From the NCBI GenBank assembly GCA_963668115.1, contig OY764147.1:1860001-1924000 (forward strand): a DNA stretch of 64,000 bases, given 5' to 3'. The notes under the pieces were generated by a model, which was not told where the DNA came from, ran no database searches, and saw nothing but the letters and a program-made list of their open reading frames with translations. The translations under genes and the position numbers were made by a program. The DNA comes from Plut-88900 sp963668115. GTDB lineage: Bacteria; Chloroflexota; Dehalococcoidia; Plut-88900. Positions 16,918-25,150 of the stretch are shown one piece after another. Numbering within the stretch: position 1 is the stretch's first letter; the number at the start of each line of letters is the position of its first letter.

Positions 16918-17309
16918 GGACGTTTGGGCAATTCGCTGTGCCCGAGTGCGTTGAAGGTACGGGGGTTAGCGTCCGATCCAAGAACCCCACCCCAGATTCC
17001 TCGCGGGGCATCGGAATGACATTTGTAAACGCTGTTGGGCAGGACAGAGAGGTGATGGGGGAGAGGGGATCGGAGGCCATCCCTCGCCGCCCCAGATTCA
17101 CGCCTTGGGCGCATCTACGACCTCGCGGGGCATCGGAATGACATTTGTAAGCGCTGTTGGGCAGGACAGAGAGGTGATGGGGGAGAGGGGACTGGACGCC
17201 CCACCCCGTTCCGTTCGGTCGACCCTTCGACTCCGCTCAGGGCGAACGGAACCCCCACCCCGAGGGATGGATTCCGGCTCGGGGGGCGGGGTGATGGAGG
17301 GGAGGGGGG
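16918..17309. repeat. Repeat-only intergenic region before ruvB
   Basis: No gene is seen. A 69-bp sequence at 17000-17068 is repeated almost exactly at 17122-17190 (one difference noted). It is followed by the GTTCCGTTCG palindrome at 17200-17300. Confidence 0.7.
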
Positions 17310-18338
17310 ATGGCTGAGCGGATAGTTTCGGCGAAGCCGCACACGCAGGACGGGTCGCTGGACCTGAGCCTGAGACCCAAGCACCTTTCCGAGTACATCG
17401 GGCAGGACAAGGTGAAGGGGAACCTGTCTATAGCGATAGCTGCTTCCAAGAAGCGGGGCGAGGCGCTGGACCACGTCCTGCTGTACGGCCCCCCGGGGCT
17501 GGGGAAGACGACGCTGGCCAACATAGTGGCGGCGGAGATGGGGGTGAACATCAAGACGACGTCGGGGCCGGCGGTGGAGAGGGCGGGGGACCTGGCAGCG
17601 ATTATCACCAACCTGAAAAAGGACGACATCCTTTTCATCGACGAGGTGCACAGGTTGAGCCGGGCGGTGGAGGAGGTGTTGTACCCGGCGATGGAGGACT
17701 TCGCGCTGGACATCATGATCGGGAAGGGGGCGGGGGCGAGGAGCCTGAGGCTGAAGCTGCCTCGGTTCACATTTGTCGGGGCGACGACGCGGTATGCGAT
17801 GGTGAGCGCCCCGCTGAGGAACAGGTTCGGGGCGATATACCGGCTGGACTTCTACGACACGGCGGCTATCAAGGAGATAGTGGGTCGGGCGGCGGGGATC
17901 CTGGGGGTGAAGGCGGAGGAGGAGGGGCTGGAGGAGATAGCGCGTCGGGCGAGGGGGACGCCTCGGGTGGCGAACCGGCTGCTGAAGCGGGTTAGGGACT
18001 ATGCGGAGGTAATGAGAGACGGGGTGATTTCGCAGGAAGCGGCCTCGGAGGCGCTGGCGCGGCTGGAAGTGGACTCTTTGGGGCTAGACGAGATAGACCA
18101 CCGGGTGCTTCGGACGATCATTCAGAACTACAACGGCGGGCCTGTCGGGCTGGACACGGTGGCGGCGTCGATCAGCGAGGAGCCGGACACGATCCAGGAC
18201 GTTTACGAGCCGTACCTGCTGCAACTGGGTTTTCTGGACCGGACGCCTCGGGGTCGGGTGGCGACTAAGGGTGCCTACGAACACTTGGGGATAGCTTACA
18301 CGGCGGGGGTGTCGGCGGAGCAGGGGAGTTTGCTGTAG
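17310..18338 (+). CDS. ruvB: Holliday junction helicase RuvB
   Basis: A 342-residue AAA+ motor that drives branch migration with RuvA. Seen: SLRPKHLSEYIGQDKVKGNL, Walker A GPPGLGKTT, Walker B ILFIDEVHRL, sensor GATTRYAMVSAPLRNRFG, the arginine-finger region and the C-terminal winged helix (GGPVGLDTVAASISEE...RTPRGRVATKGAYEHLG). ruvA and ruvC are not adjacent. It converges on the following ABC gene with only 3 bp between stops. Confidence 0.97.
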   Translation: MAERIVSAKPHTQDGSLDLSLRPKHLSEYIGQDKVKGNLSIAIAASKKRGEALDHVLLYGPPGLGKTTLANIVAAEMGVNIKTTSGPAVERAGDLAAIITNLKKDDILFIDEVHRLSRAVEEVLYPAMEDFALDIMIGKGAGARSLRLKLPRFTFVGATTRYAMVSAPLRNRFGAIYRLDFYDTAAIKEIVGRAAGILGVKAEEEGLEEIARRARGTPRVANRLLKRVRDYAEVMRDGVISQEAASEALARLEVDSLGLDEIDHRVLRTIIQNYNGGPVGLDTVAASISEEPDTIQDVYEPYLLQLGFLDRTPRGRVATKGAYEHLGIAYTAGVSAEQGSLL

Positions 18339-18341
18339 GGG

Positions 18342-20135
18342 CTAGGATTGCATGGCCTGCATGGTCATGGCGTGGAGTCGGGCGTAGACGCCGCCGTTGC
18401 TCACCAACTGATCGTGGCTGCCGATTTCGGCGATGCGGCCATTGTCGATGACGACGATACGGGAGGCGTTGCGCACGGTGGAGAGCCGGTGGGCAATGAT
18501 GAGGGAGGTGCGGCCTTCGAGGAGGCGGACGAGGGCACTCTGGATAAGGTTCTCGGTCTGGGTGTCGATGTTGGCGGTGGCCTCGTCGAGGATGAGGATA
18601 CGGGGGTCGGCGATGACGGCCCGGGCGAAGCTGACGAGCTGACGCTGGCCGGAGCTGAGGTTGCTTCCCATTTCGTGGAGCTGGGTGTTGTAGCCGTCGG
18701 GGAGGCGGGAGATGAAGGGGTCGGCGCCGACGAGGGTAGCGGCTTCGCGGATTTCCTGGTCGGTGGCGTCGAGTCGTCCGTAGCGGATGTTCTCGGCGAC
18801 GGTTCCGGTGAAGAGGAAGGGGTCCTGGAGGACGGTGGCGACCTGTCGGGTGAGGGACTCGCGGGTGACGTCGCGGATGTCGGTGCCGTCGATGGTGATG
18901 CGGCCATCAGTAACATCGTAGAGGCGGGCGACAAGGGAGACGAGGGTGCTCTTGCCGCCGCCGGTCGGGCCTACTACGGCGATGGTCTCGCCGGGTTCGA
19001 TGAGGAGGTCGATGTCGCTGAGAACCTCGACGCCCTCGTTGTAGGAGAAGCTGACACGGTCGAAGTGGAGGCGGCCCTCGATGGTGGGGAGGGGGGTGGC
19101 GTGGGGGGCGTCCTTGATGTCGGGCCGGACGTCCATAAGCTCAAAAACGCCGACGCCCGAGGCCATAGCCCGCTGGACTTCCGTGTACTGCATCGTGAGG
19201 TTGCGCACGGGTTCGAAGAAGCGCTGGATGTACATGGCGAAGGCGACGAGGACCTCGGTGGGCAGGTCACCGCCGAGGGCGAGGCTGCCGCCGTAGACGA
19301 TGACGAGGGCGAGGGCCAAGGCGCTGATGATCTCGACGACGGGGAGGACGCCGGAGGAGAGCCGGCTGGCGTCGAGGCTGGTGTCGAGGTTTCGGCCGTT
19401 GAGCCGGTTGAATTTTTTGAGGTTTATGTCCTCACGGCCCATGCTCTGGACGACGCGGATGCCGGCGATGTTTTCCTGTAGGGAGGCGTTGACGGCGGCG
19501 ATGGCCCTGCGGACCCGGAGGTAGGCGCGTCGGGCGAACTGCTGCCAGTAGTAGAGGAGGAGAAAGAGGAGGGGAAGGACGGCGAGGGTTACGAGGGCAA
19601 GCTGCACGTCCATGAGCAGCATGGCGCCGATTATTCCGCCGAGGACCAGGATGTCGCCGAACACGAGGATGCCGGTGGTGAGGAACTCTTGCAGCTGGAT
19701 GATGTCGTTCTGCATGCGGGACATGATGCGGCCGACTTCGTTGCGGTCGTAGAAGCTGAGGGAGAGGCCCTGGAGGTGGCGGAAGAGGTCCATGCGGAGG
19801 TTGTAGAGGACGTTCTGGCCGACCCGGGCCATGAGGACAAGCTGGACGTAGTTGAAGGCCCATCCGGCGAGGGCGTTGATGCCCATAGCCAAGAGGATCC
19901 AGGTCAGGCGACCCAACTCACCGTCAACTACGGCGGCGAATGCGAGGGCGATGAGCCAGGGGAAGACGACGAGGCTGCCGGTGTAGACGAGCATGGCGGC
20001 GGTGGCGACGGCGACGGTCTTCTTGTGGGGGCCGAGGTAGGGGAGGAGCCTCATCATGACCTGATGGTTGTAGAGGCTGCCGCGGATGTCGGTCTCGTCG
20101 ATGTTGCCGGAGCGGCTGTTGTAGTACATGCGCAT
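18342..20135 (-). CDS. ABC exporter half-transporter (catalytic subunit of a probable heterodimer)
   Basis: 597 residues: six membrane helices (about 35-320), then a nucleotide-binding domain with Walker A GPTGGGKST, signature LSSGQRQL, Walker B ILILDEAT (catalytic Glu present) and switch IIAHRLSTV. This is a lipid/drug-type exporter. The non-canonical LSSGQ signature complements the degenerate Walker B/switch of the half-transporter at 22355-24166, as in heterodimeric exporters. Substrate unknown. The two genes share a strand but are separated by about 2.2 kb of foreign-looking DNA. Confidence 0.9.
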   Translation of the reverse strand: MRMYYNSRSGNIDETDIRGSLYNHQVMMRLLPYLGPHKKTVAVATAAMLVYTGSLVVFPWLIALAFAAVVDGELGRLTWILLAMGINALAGWAFNYVQLVLMARVGQNVLYNLRMDLFRHLQGLSLSFYDRNEVGRIMSRMQNDIIQLQEFLTTGILVFGDILVLGGIIGAMLLMDVQLALVTLAVLPLLFLLLYYWQQFARRAYLRVRRAIAAVNASLQENIAGIRVVQSMGREDINLKKFNRLNGRNLDTSLDASRLSSGVLPVVEIISALALALVIVYGGSLALGGDLPTEVLVAFAMYIQRFFEPVRNLTMQYTEVQRAMASGVGVFELMDVRPDIKDAPHATPLPTIEGRLHFDRVSFSYNEGVEVLSDIDLLIEPGETIAVVGPTGGGKSTLVSLVARLYDVTDGRITIDGTDIRDVTRESLTRQVATVLQDPFLFTGTVAENIRYGRLDATDQEIREAATLVGADPFISRLPDGYNTQLHEMGSNLSSGQRQLVSFARAVIADPRILILDEATANIDTQTENLIQSALVRLLEGRTSLIIAHRLSTVRNASRIVVIDNGRIAEIGSHDQLVSNGGVYARLHAMTMQAMQS

Positions 20136-20364
20136 GGTGGGTGGGGGTTAGGGTTTCTCGGGGCCTATGCGTCACCTGCGCGCCAGAGCACCCGTTCCCA
20201 GAATCCGCTCGACACCCTCGATGGACTCGGGGCAGGCTCTTCGAATGGCCTCAGGATGAACGGATTTTGCCCCACCCGTGGAGGAATGGGATTTATGGAT
20301 TCTTGGAATAGGGAGTAGCGAGTTATGCAAAGGTGCTTACATACGACTGTACACAAAGACCTAT
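20136..20364. repeat. Intergenic stretch with a GGCAGGCTCTTCGA repeat
   Basis: No gene is seen. Bases 20229-20263 hold GGGCAGGCTCTTCGA followed by a CCTCAGGATGAACGG arm; a sister copy lies at 37762-37796. This marks the left edge of the insertion between the two ABC genes. Confidence 0.5.
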
Positions 20365-20715
20365 CTACTTCTCCCAATCATCTGGACGACGTGTTACTTT
20401 GAAATCGCTAGGCAATATTGACTCTACTTGAACCTCAAGTTTCTCCCGACAGCGTGCAGTCGTAAGGCAATTCCTAGATTCAAAAGCAGTCAATGGGTTG
20501 CGTCCGATGTCCAGCAATTGATTGTACGCGATGCTGAATTGTCTGTTGATTATGGCAGTGTCAACGTACTGGAGCGCACTGGAGGTCAGTGATTCATCTT
20601 TGGGTCCTCCATAAGACTCACTAGGTTCGCGCACTCGCTTTTCCCATACGAACCTCCAGAAGTCGATCGAATTCCAAAGGGCTAATAATTCTGCCAAAGT
20701 GGAATGCTCGTCCAC
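20365..20715 (-). CDS. Hypothetical protein in inserted region
   Basis: 116 residues, opening on a GTG (20715): a helical, tryptophan-containing start (LAELLALWNSIDFWRFVWEKR), a middle helix and a C-terminal VESILPSDFKVTRRPDDW. No membrane segment or family recognised. Base use is visibly more AT-rich than the neighbouring ABC genes, consistent with transfer. Confidence 0.5.
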   Translation of the reverse strand: MDEHSTLAELLALWNSIDFWRFVWEKRVREPSESYGGPKDESLTSSALQYVDTAIINRQFSIAYNQLLDIGRNPLTAFESRNCLTTARCREKLEVQVESILPSDFKVTRRPDDWEK

Positions 20716-20799
20716 CCAGCAACCATTATTGAGGCAGGTGCATAATGGACCATTGTCCTAAAACAGGCACGGGTTGAGGGCTGTGGTGACACTAAAACA

Positions 20800-20831
20800 A
20801 AAGGCCCTGCCTCACTTGCGGCGGGGCCTTT
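20800..20831 (-). terminator. Intrinsic terminator after the Ntn-hydrolase operon
   Basis: A 12-bp stem (AAAGGCCCTGCC / GGCGGGGCCTTT, one G-U) with an 8-base loop. On the minus strand it is followed by TTTTGTTTT. It sits 25 bp past the stop of the 53-residue protein. Confidence 0.8.
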
Positions 20832-20855
20832 ATTTCGGGGTCTTTGCGTCGGCCA

Positions 20856-21017
20856 CTACTGCGGGGGCAATCTCTTGTTAGGCACGTATGGAAAAGGTGG
20901 GATGGGTTTTTCCTGACGGTTCATAGCCACGTGCTTCGCTGCCAGCAGTGCATTGCGTAAGGCCAAGTCCCGTTCTGCCTTCATCCATTTCTCTGCATGG
21001 GATGATCCATCATTCAT
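20856..21017 (-). CDS. Small protein coupled to the Ntn hydrolase
   Basis: 53 residues: MNDGSSHAEKWMKAERDLAL..., a single amphipathic helix then a proline-rich tail (QEKPIPPFPYVPNKRLPPQ). Its ATG at 21017 overlaps the last eight bases of the proteasome-like gene, downstream of GAGGAGG, which argues for translational coupling. No homologue recognised. It could be a regulator or substrate adaptor of the hydrolase, by position only. Confidence 0.55.
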   Translation of the reverse strand: MNDGSSHAEKWMKAERDLALRNALLAAKHVAMNRQEKPIPPFPYVPNKRLPPQ

Positions 21018-21717
21018 GAGACACCTCCTCTACCACTTTTGTCTCCGTCGCGGAGCCCACACCTGGGGCTACTTCACTTTGTTCTTTGGCCTTGACAACT
21101 ATGGCCTTCACTGCATCGCGTTCAAGTGATAGCTTGTAGGGCGATGCGATTAAAGAGTAGATAGCATGTGGCGCACCCGACCCGATAGCACAGTAGCCAA
21201 TAGGCGAATGCTCACGAGCGACCCCTGGGTTAACTACCGTATGAATCGTATACTTCGACCCTGTAAGGCCGGCAATGATGAACTCAACCCCTAGGTCGAA
21301 CTGAATCATGGCACTATCAACTATCTGCACTATCTGTGGTGCCAGCACCTGTTGCTTGTTTTGAAAATCCGGCAGTGTAAGTCCACGTGGTTCTAATTCG
21401 AGCTGCATGACAGAGGCTCGTCTACGTTCCTGGTATAGTTGACGCACTACCTCTGTTATTTCCTTTGCCGTTACGCTAGATCCTAGCTGGGCGGCTTGCT
21501 CCATTGCCAATGCAAGAATCTCAGTGCCCATCAAAACATCACCCGAGGAAAGGGCATAAACAGGCATCTGGTCGCTCTCAGAAGTCAGGCGAATGATTTT
21601 GTGGATGTCTTGGTGTTGAAATTCATAACCGATGGGAAACATCGCTGTTACCATTTGGTCCGAAGACAGCACGACCCCTTTGCCACCCTCGTATATAGCG
21701 GCAATACAGACGGTCAT
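21010..21717 (-). CDS. Proteasome-like Ntn hydrolase
   Basis: 235 residues from the ATG at 21717, which follows AAGGAGAGGAAGG; an upstream extension of the frame lacks a ribosome site. It begins MTVCIAAI, so Met removal would expose a Thr1-like nucleophile. D20 (VVLSSDQMVT), K40 (DIHKIIRL) and the AIGSGAPHA motif at 178-184 match the catalytic D17/K33/GSG layout of proteasome beta and HslV subunits. No ATPase partner (HslU, Mpa/ARC) is nearby. Related solitary proteasome-like proteins (Anbu type) exist, but I cannot assign a subfamily. The terminated two-gene operon is AT-richer than its surroundings and lies inside the ABC-pair insertion. Confidence 0.65.
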   Translation of the reverse strand: MTVCIAAIYEGGKGVVLSSDQMVTAMFPIGYEFQHQDIHKIIRLTSESDQMPVYALSSGDVLMGTEILALAMEQAAQLGSSVTAKEITEVVRQLYQERRRASVMQLELEPRGLTLPDFQNKQQVLAPQIVQIVDSAMIQFDLGVEFIIAGLTGSKYTIHTVVNPGVAREHSPIGYCAIGSGAPHAIYSLIASPYKLSLERDAVKAIVVKAKEQSEVAPGVGSATETKVVEEVSHE

Positions 21718-21855
21718 ATTCCTTCCTCTCCTTTTTGATGGTAGCCGAGAGTTTATTGTCGGAGGACTTTTCCTGTCAACGCACAACTTGACGGAAAAGG
21801 ATGTTGCCTAAAGTGTAAACACATTGACGGGCTAGGCGCAATCTTACCGAGCCAT

Positions 21856-22083
21856 TCACCCGTTCCTCTTGTTGAGTTTTCGCTGTCCTGACAACGTGTA
21901 GGTGTTGCTCTTGGCCCTATTACACGGACCACAAAGCAGGACTCGCTTCGTGATGTGATTCAGATAGATCTCCGTTAGAATTCGAGTACCAAGCGACGCC
22001 AAACTAGGCTCAAAGTTAGCATGCGAGATTTGAACCAGTGTCCCTTCTGTAAATCCATGCACACACAAACAGGCAGGTGACAA
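21856..22083 (-). pseudogene. HNH-type fragment (C-terminal half)
   Basis: A 75-residue frame whose end, ITKRVLLCGPCNRAKSNTYTLSGQ, resembles the C-terminal LLCxxCNxxK zinc finger of HNH nucleases and HNH-containing DNA methylases. The N-terminal CxxC and the HNH histidine are not visible, so this looks like a remnant or a frame-disrupted gene. Confidence 0.35.
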
Positions 22084-22222
22084 ACAAGCCGGAGGCTATT
22101 ACGAGCCAGTCAGTGGATTCCCGCCCAAATGTACTTGCTGCTACGAATAGGGCGTTGGTGCCAAGGAAGGGGAAAGCTACATTCCACCAAGGGTCTGTTC
22201 TCTTTGGGAAGAACCCCGTCAC
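22016..22222 (-). CDS. Hypothetical membrane protein (doubtful)
   Basis: An open frame of 68 residues with two hydrophobic segments (VAFPFLGTNALFVAAS and WLVIASGLFVTCLFVCAWIY). The frame stays open upstream to about 22346 and encodes another hydrophobic stretch (LISVIVLTW) but offers no good start. It overlaps the HNH-like fragment. It may be a broken membrane gene at the right edge of the insertion. Confidence 0.3.
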   Translation of the reverse strand: MTGFFPKRTDPWWNVAFPFLGTNALFVAASTFGRESTDWLVIASGLFVTCLFVCAWIYRRDTGSNLAC

Positions 22223-22354
22223 TAGCGATGAACATCGGCGTTTGCCTGCCCACGTCAGAACGATAACCGATATGAGGACGCTGACAAGCTGGAGCGACGC
22301 CCAGCCAAGACACTTCGACCGCCGAATGACGGTCTCGACCTGCCCATTCGCAGC

Positions 22355-24166
22355 TTAGCCAAGGCCGAAGCCTGAAAGCTCAGGATGCTCAGGAGAACAT
22401 GCAGCCGCACGCGGTACAGGCGCCGGGGTTTTCGGGGCGGGGGCGTGGGGGGTGAGCTGGAGGTCGTGGATTTGCTTGTAGATGCCGCCTGCGGCGAGGA
22501 GCTCGGAGTGGGTGCCGCGCTCGGCGATGCGGCCCTGGTCAAGGACGAGGATGAGGTCTGCGTTGCGGACGGTGCTGAGCCTCTGGGCGATGACGAAGGT
22601 GGTGCGGCCCTTGATTAGGACTTTGAGGGCCTCCTGGATCAGCATTTCGGTCTCGGTGTCCACGCTGGCGGTGGAGTCGTCGAGGACTAGAATCCTGGGG
22701 TCCATGAGGAGGGTCCTGGCGATGGAGATGCGCTGCTTCTGGCCGCCGGAGAGGGTGATGCCGCGTTCGCCGACCCAGGCGTCGTAGCCTTTAGGTAGGG
22801 ACTCGATGAATTCACTGATACGGGCAGCTTCGGCGGCGCGTTTGACGTCTTCGAGGGGGGCGTCGGGGGTGGCGTAGGCGATGTTGTTTCTGACGGTGTC
22901 ACCGAAGAGGAAGACCTCCTGCTGGACGATGCCGACTTCACGCCTGAGGGAGTCGAGGGTGAGGTCCCGGACATCGATGCCGTCGATGTGGATAGAGCCT
23001 TCGGTGACATCGTAGAAGCGGGGTAGGAGGTGGACTACGGTGGTCTTGCCGCTACCGGCGGCACCCAGAAGGGCGACGACCTGACCGGGCTCGACCTTGA
23101 GGTCGATGCCGCGTAGGGTGGGGGCAGCGCCTTCGTAGCGGAAGGAGACGTTTCGGAATTCCACGCTTCCACGGACGTGTTGAAGTTCCCGGGCGTCGGG
23201 GGCTTGCTGTACGGGGGATGCGGCGTCCAGGATTTCGAAAATTCTCTCGCCGGAGGAGGCGGCCCTGGAGAACATTGTTATGACCCAGCCGACGATCCTG
23301 ACGGGGAAGGCGAGGAGCATGAGGTAGAAGATGAACTGGGTGAGCTCGCCGGGGGTCATGCTTCCGGCTACCACTTCTCGGGCGCCGACCCAGAGGACGG
23401 CGATGGTGATGACTGCGAAGATAAAGTTCATCAGGGGGGCGTTGGAGGCTTGGATCTGGGATGCGAGGACATTTTCCTCTGCGAGCTCGACGGCGCCCTT
23501 GTCGAACTTGCGGCTTTCGAAGTCTTCACGGGAGAAGGCCTTGACGACTCGGGCGCCGGCGAGGTTCTCTTGCAGATTGGCACCCATGCGGCCGCGCATG
23601 TCCTGGATGTTGCGCCAGACGACCCGGAGCCTGCGGGAGACGAAGGTGGCTCGGGTGCCAACCAAGGGCAAGACGCCCAAGGATATCAACCCGAGCTTCC
23701 AGTTAGTGACGAAGAGGAGGCCGCTGATACCGCCAAAGAGGACGAGGAGGTGGACGGAACGGATCAGGCCGAGGCTGATGAACCAGCGGACGCCTTCGAC
23801 GTCGGCGGTGGCGCGGGACATGAGATGCCCGGTCTGCTGGGTGTCATGGTAGGCGAAGCTGAGACGCTGGAGATGGTCGTACATGACGCTACGGAGGTCA
23901 TAGGCGACCTTCTGGGAGATGAACTCGGCGACGTAGGTCTGGAGGTAGGCGAAGATGCCCCGGCCAATTGCAAAGGCCATGACGCCACTGCCGAGGAGGA
24001 CAAGGAAGCCGAAGGTGTCCTGTTCGAGGACCTTGTCTATGGAGTCGCCGAGGAGTCGGGGGACGGCGAGGGATAGGAGGGTGGAGACGACAAGGGCGAA
24101 GTAGGCCAGGGCGAGGTGTTTCTTGTAGGGCCCGAGGAAGGCCGAGAGGCGGAGGAGGGGTCGCAT
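22355..24166 (-). CDS. ABC exporter half-transporter (degenerate-site subunit)
   Basis: 603 residues: six membrane helices, then Walker A GAAGSGKTT, canonical signature LSGGQKQR, Walker B ILVLDDST (Asp in place of the catalytic Glu) and switch VIAQRLSTV (Gln in place of His). Those two changes mark the non-hydrolysing subunit of heterodimeric exporters such as TM287/288 or BmrCD. Its partner is most likely the half-transporter at 18342-20135. The C-terminal 30 residues are proline/alanine rich. Substrate unknown. Confidence 0.9.
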   Translation of the reverse strand: MRPLLRLSAFLGPYKKHLALAYFALVVSTLLSLAVPRLLGDSIDKVLEQDTFGFLVLLGSGVMAFAIGRGIFAYLQTYVAEFISQKVAYDLRSVMYDHLQRLSFAYHDTQQTGHLMSRATADVEGVRWFISLGLIRSVHLLVLFGGISGLLFVTNWKLGLISLGVLPLVGTRATFVSRRLRVVWRNIQDMRGRMGANLQENLAGARVVKAFSREDFESRKFDKGAVELAEENVLASQIQASNAPLMNFIFAVITIAVLWVGAREVVAGSMTPGELTQFIFYLMLLAFPVRIVGWVITMFSRAASSGERIFEILDAASPVQQAPDARELQHVRGSVEFRNVSFRYEGAAPTLRGIDLKVEPGQVVALLGAAGSGKTTVVHLLPRFYDVTEGSIHIDGIDVRDLTLDSLRREVGIVQQEVFLFGDTVRNNIAYATPDAPLEDVKRAAEAARISEFIESLPKGYDAWVGERGITLSGGQKQRISIARTLLMDPRILVLDDSTASVDTETEMLIQEALKVLIKGRTTFVIAQRLSTVRNADLILVLDQGRIAERGTHSELLAAGGIYKQIHDLQLTPHAPAPKTPAPVPRAAACSPEHPELSGFGLG

Positions 24167-24314
24167 AGCCGGTGAAGTGAAGCGTACCAGCTAAGGGCGG
24201 GGGGTATCAAGTCGGGGGTTATTTTGGGGAGTGTCTCAGTTCAAGTTGATTTTGAAATTCGACCAGGGAGTCAGTTACACTCCCTTTAGGTCAGCTTAAT
24301 TGTTGCACAGGGGG

Positions 24315-24450
24315 TTGACATGGAGTACTGTACTACTACGCCACACTTGAACCCCAGATCCAGTATCTAGAAACCAGATTCTAGTTACAAAGGAGCTATC
24401 AAGCCAAAACGCAATGGAAGGTCCCAATGTGGCGTTGGGCCTTTCCTTTT
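24315..24450 (+). ncRNA. Candidate short transcript with intrinsic terminator
   Basis: In the gene-free stretch 24167-24505 a TTGACA (24315-24320) with a poor -10 is followed about 100 bp later by a hairpin (AAGGTCCCAA at 24418-24427 with TTGGGCCTT at 24435-24443) and CCTTTT, which reads as a plus-strand terminator. No gene lies upstream on this strand to use it. Either a small RNA or a terminated leader of the toxin-antitoxin pair at 24506. Confidence 0.3.
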
Positions 24451-24505
24451 AGTGGGATCAGAGCCAGAGGCAGGACTGGTAAACCCACGGATTGAGAGGA
24501 CAGGT

Positions 24506-24706
24506 ATGACCTTAGCAGATCGTGTCGCCACATCGCCACCCTCCTCACTGCGACGTGCCAGAGATCGGTTTGACGCGCTATTCAACCGAGCTCTGCATCG
24601 CTTTGTGCGGGCTCTCTATCGAGACATGAAGCTAGGGCAGGCAGACATTGATGCGGGCCGACTAATCACCCTGGATGAGGCCCGAAAACGATGGAAGTCA
24701 AGCTAA
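24506..24706 (+). CDS. Putative antitoxin
   Basis: 66 residues from ATG 24506: MTLADRVATSPPSSLRRARDRFDALFNR..., basic and helical, ending LDEARKRWKSS. No family named; small size, position and a 16-bp overlap with the RelE-like gene that follows suggest the antitoxin of a type II module. Confidence 0.5.
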   Translation: MTLADRVATSPPSSLRRARDRFDALFNRALHRFVRALYRDMKLGQADIDAGRLITLDEARKRWKSS

Positions 24707-24948
24707 CTTTTCACGCTGTCTCACAGGTAGAATTACTACCCGAAAGCGATAGAGCGGCGGTTGAGGCGGGGATTGAAGCAATCCAGTCCAATCCCGAAAT
24801 TGGAGTAAGAATGCCCGAGCATGGTCCGGTGAGGCACTTCCATGAAATACCAGATTACGTGATCATGTATGACCTACAAGACCCGCTCATCATAGTTTCC
24901 GTGACCGAGATACCTTTGATTGACGACATGTTGTTCGGTTTGCTGTAA
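24691..24948 (+). CDS. RelE-like toxin
   Basis: 85 residues: KLTFHAVSQVELLPESDRAAVEAGIEAI, then the beta segment VRHFHEIPDYVIMYDL and IIVSVTEIPLID. Order and length fit RelE/ParE-fold toxins, though sequence identity to the best-known families is not obvious to me. Start ATG lies inside the upstream gene. A small AGGCCA/TGGCCT hairpin at about 24961-24979 follows. Confidence 0.55.
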   Translation: MEVKLTFHAVSQVELLPESDRAAVEAGIEAIQSNPEIGVRMPEHGPVRHFHEIPDYVIMYDLQDPLIIVSVTEIPLIDDMLFGLL

Positions 24949-25150
24949 GCGTTCGACTCTCAGGCCACGTGTGCTGGCCTCTTCTCTTCATTCATCTCCA
25001 CAAACCATTCCATGCTCATGGGCCTCTGGCGGCAGCCCAGCACGTACGGCTGGCGTAGTCTTTAGCGACGTGTGACGCTGGCCGAAGTTGTATCAGAGAG
25101 AGAAGAGAGCCCAGGCATAACGCTGGTCTCGATCTTCTTCGAAAAGAACT

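Noticed and set aside
22015..22040. A tRNA T-arm-like GGTTCAAAT on the minus strand
   Set aside because: The flanking bases do not form a 5-bp stem, and no acceptor or anticodon stem is present.
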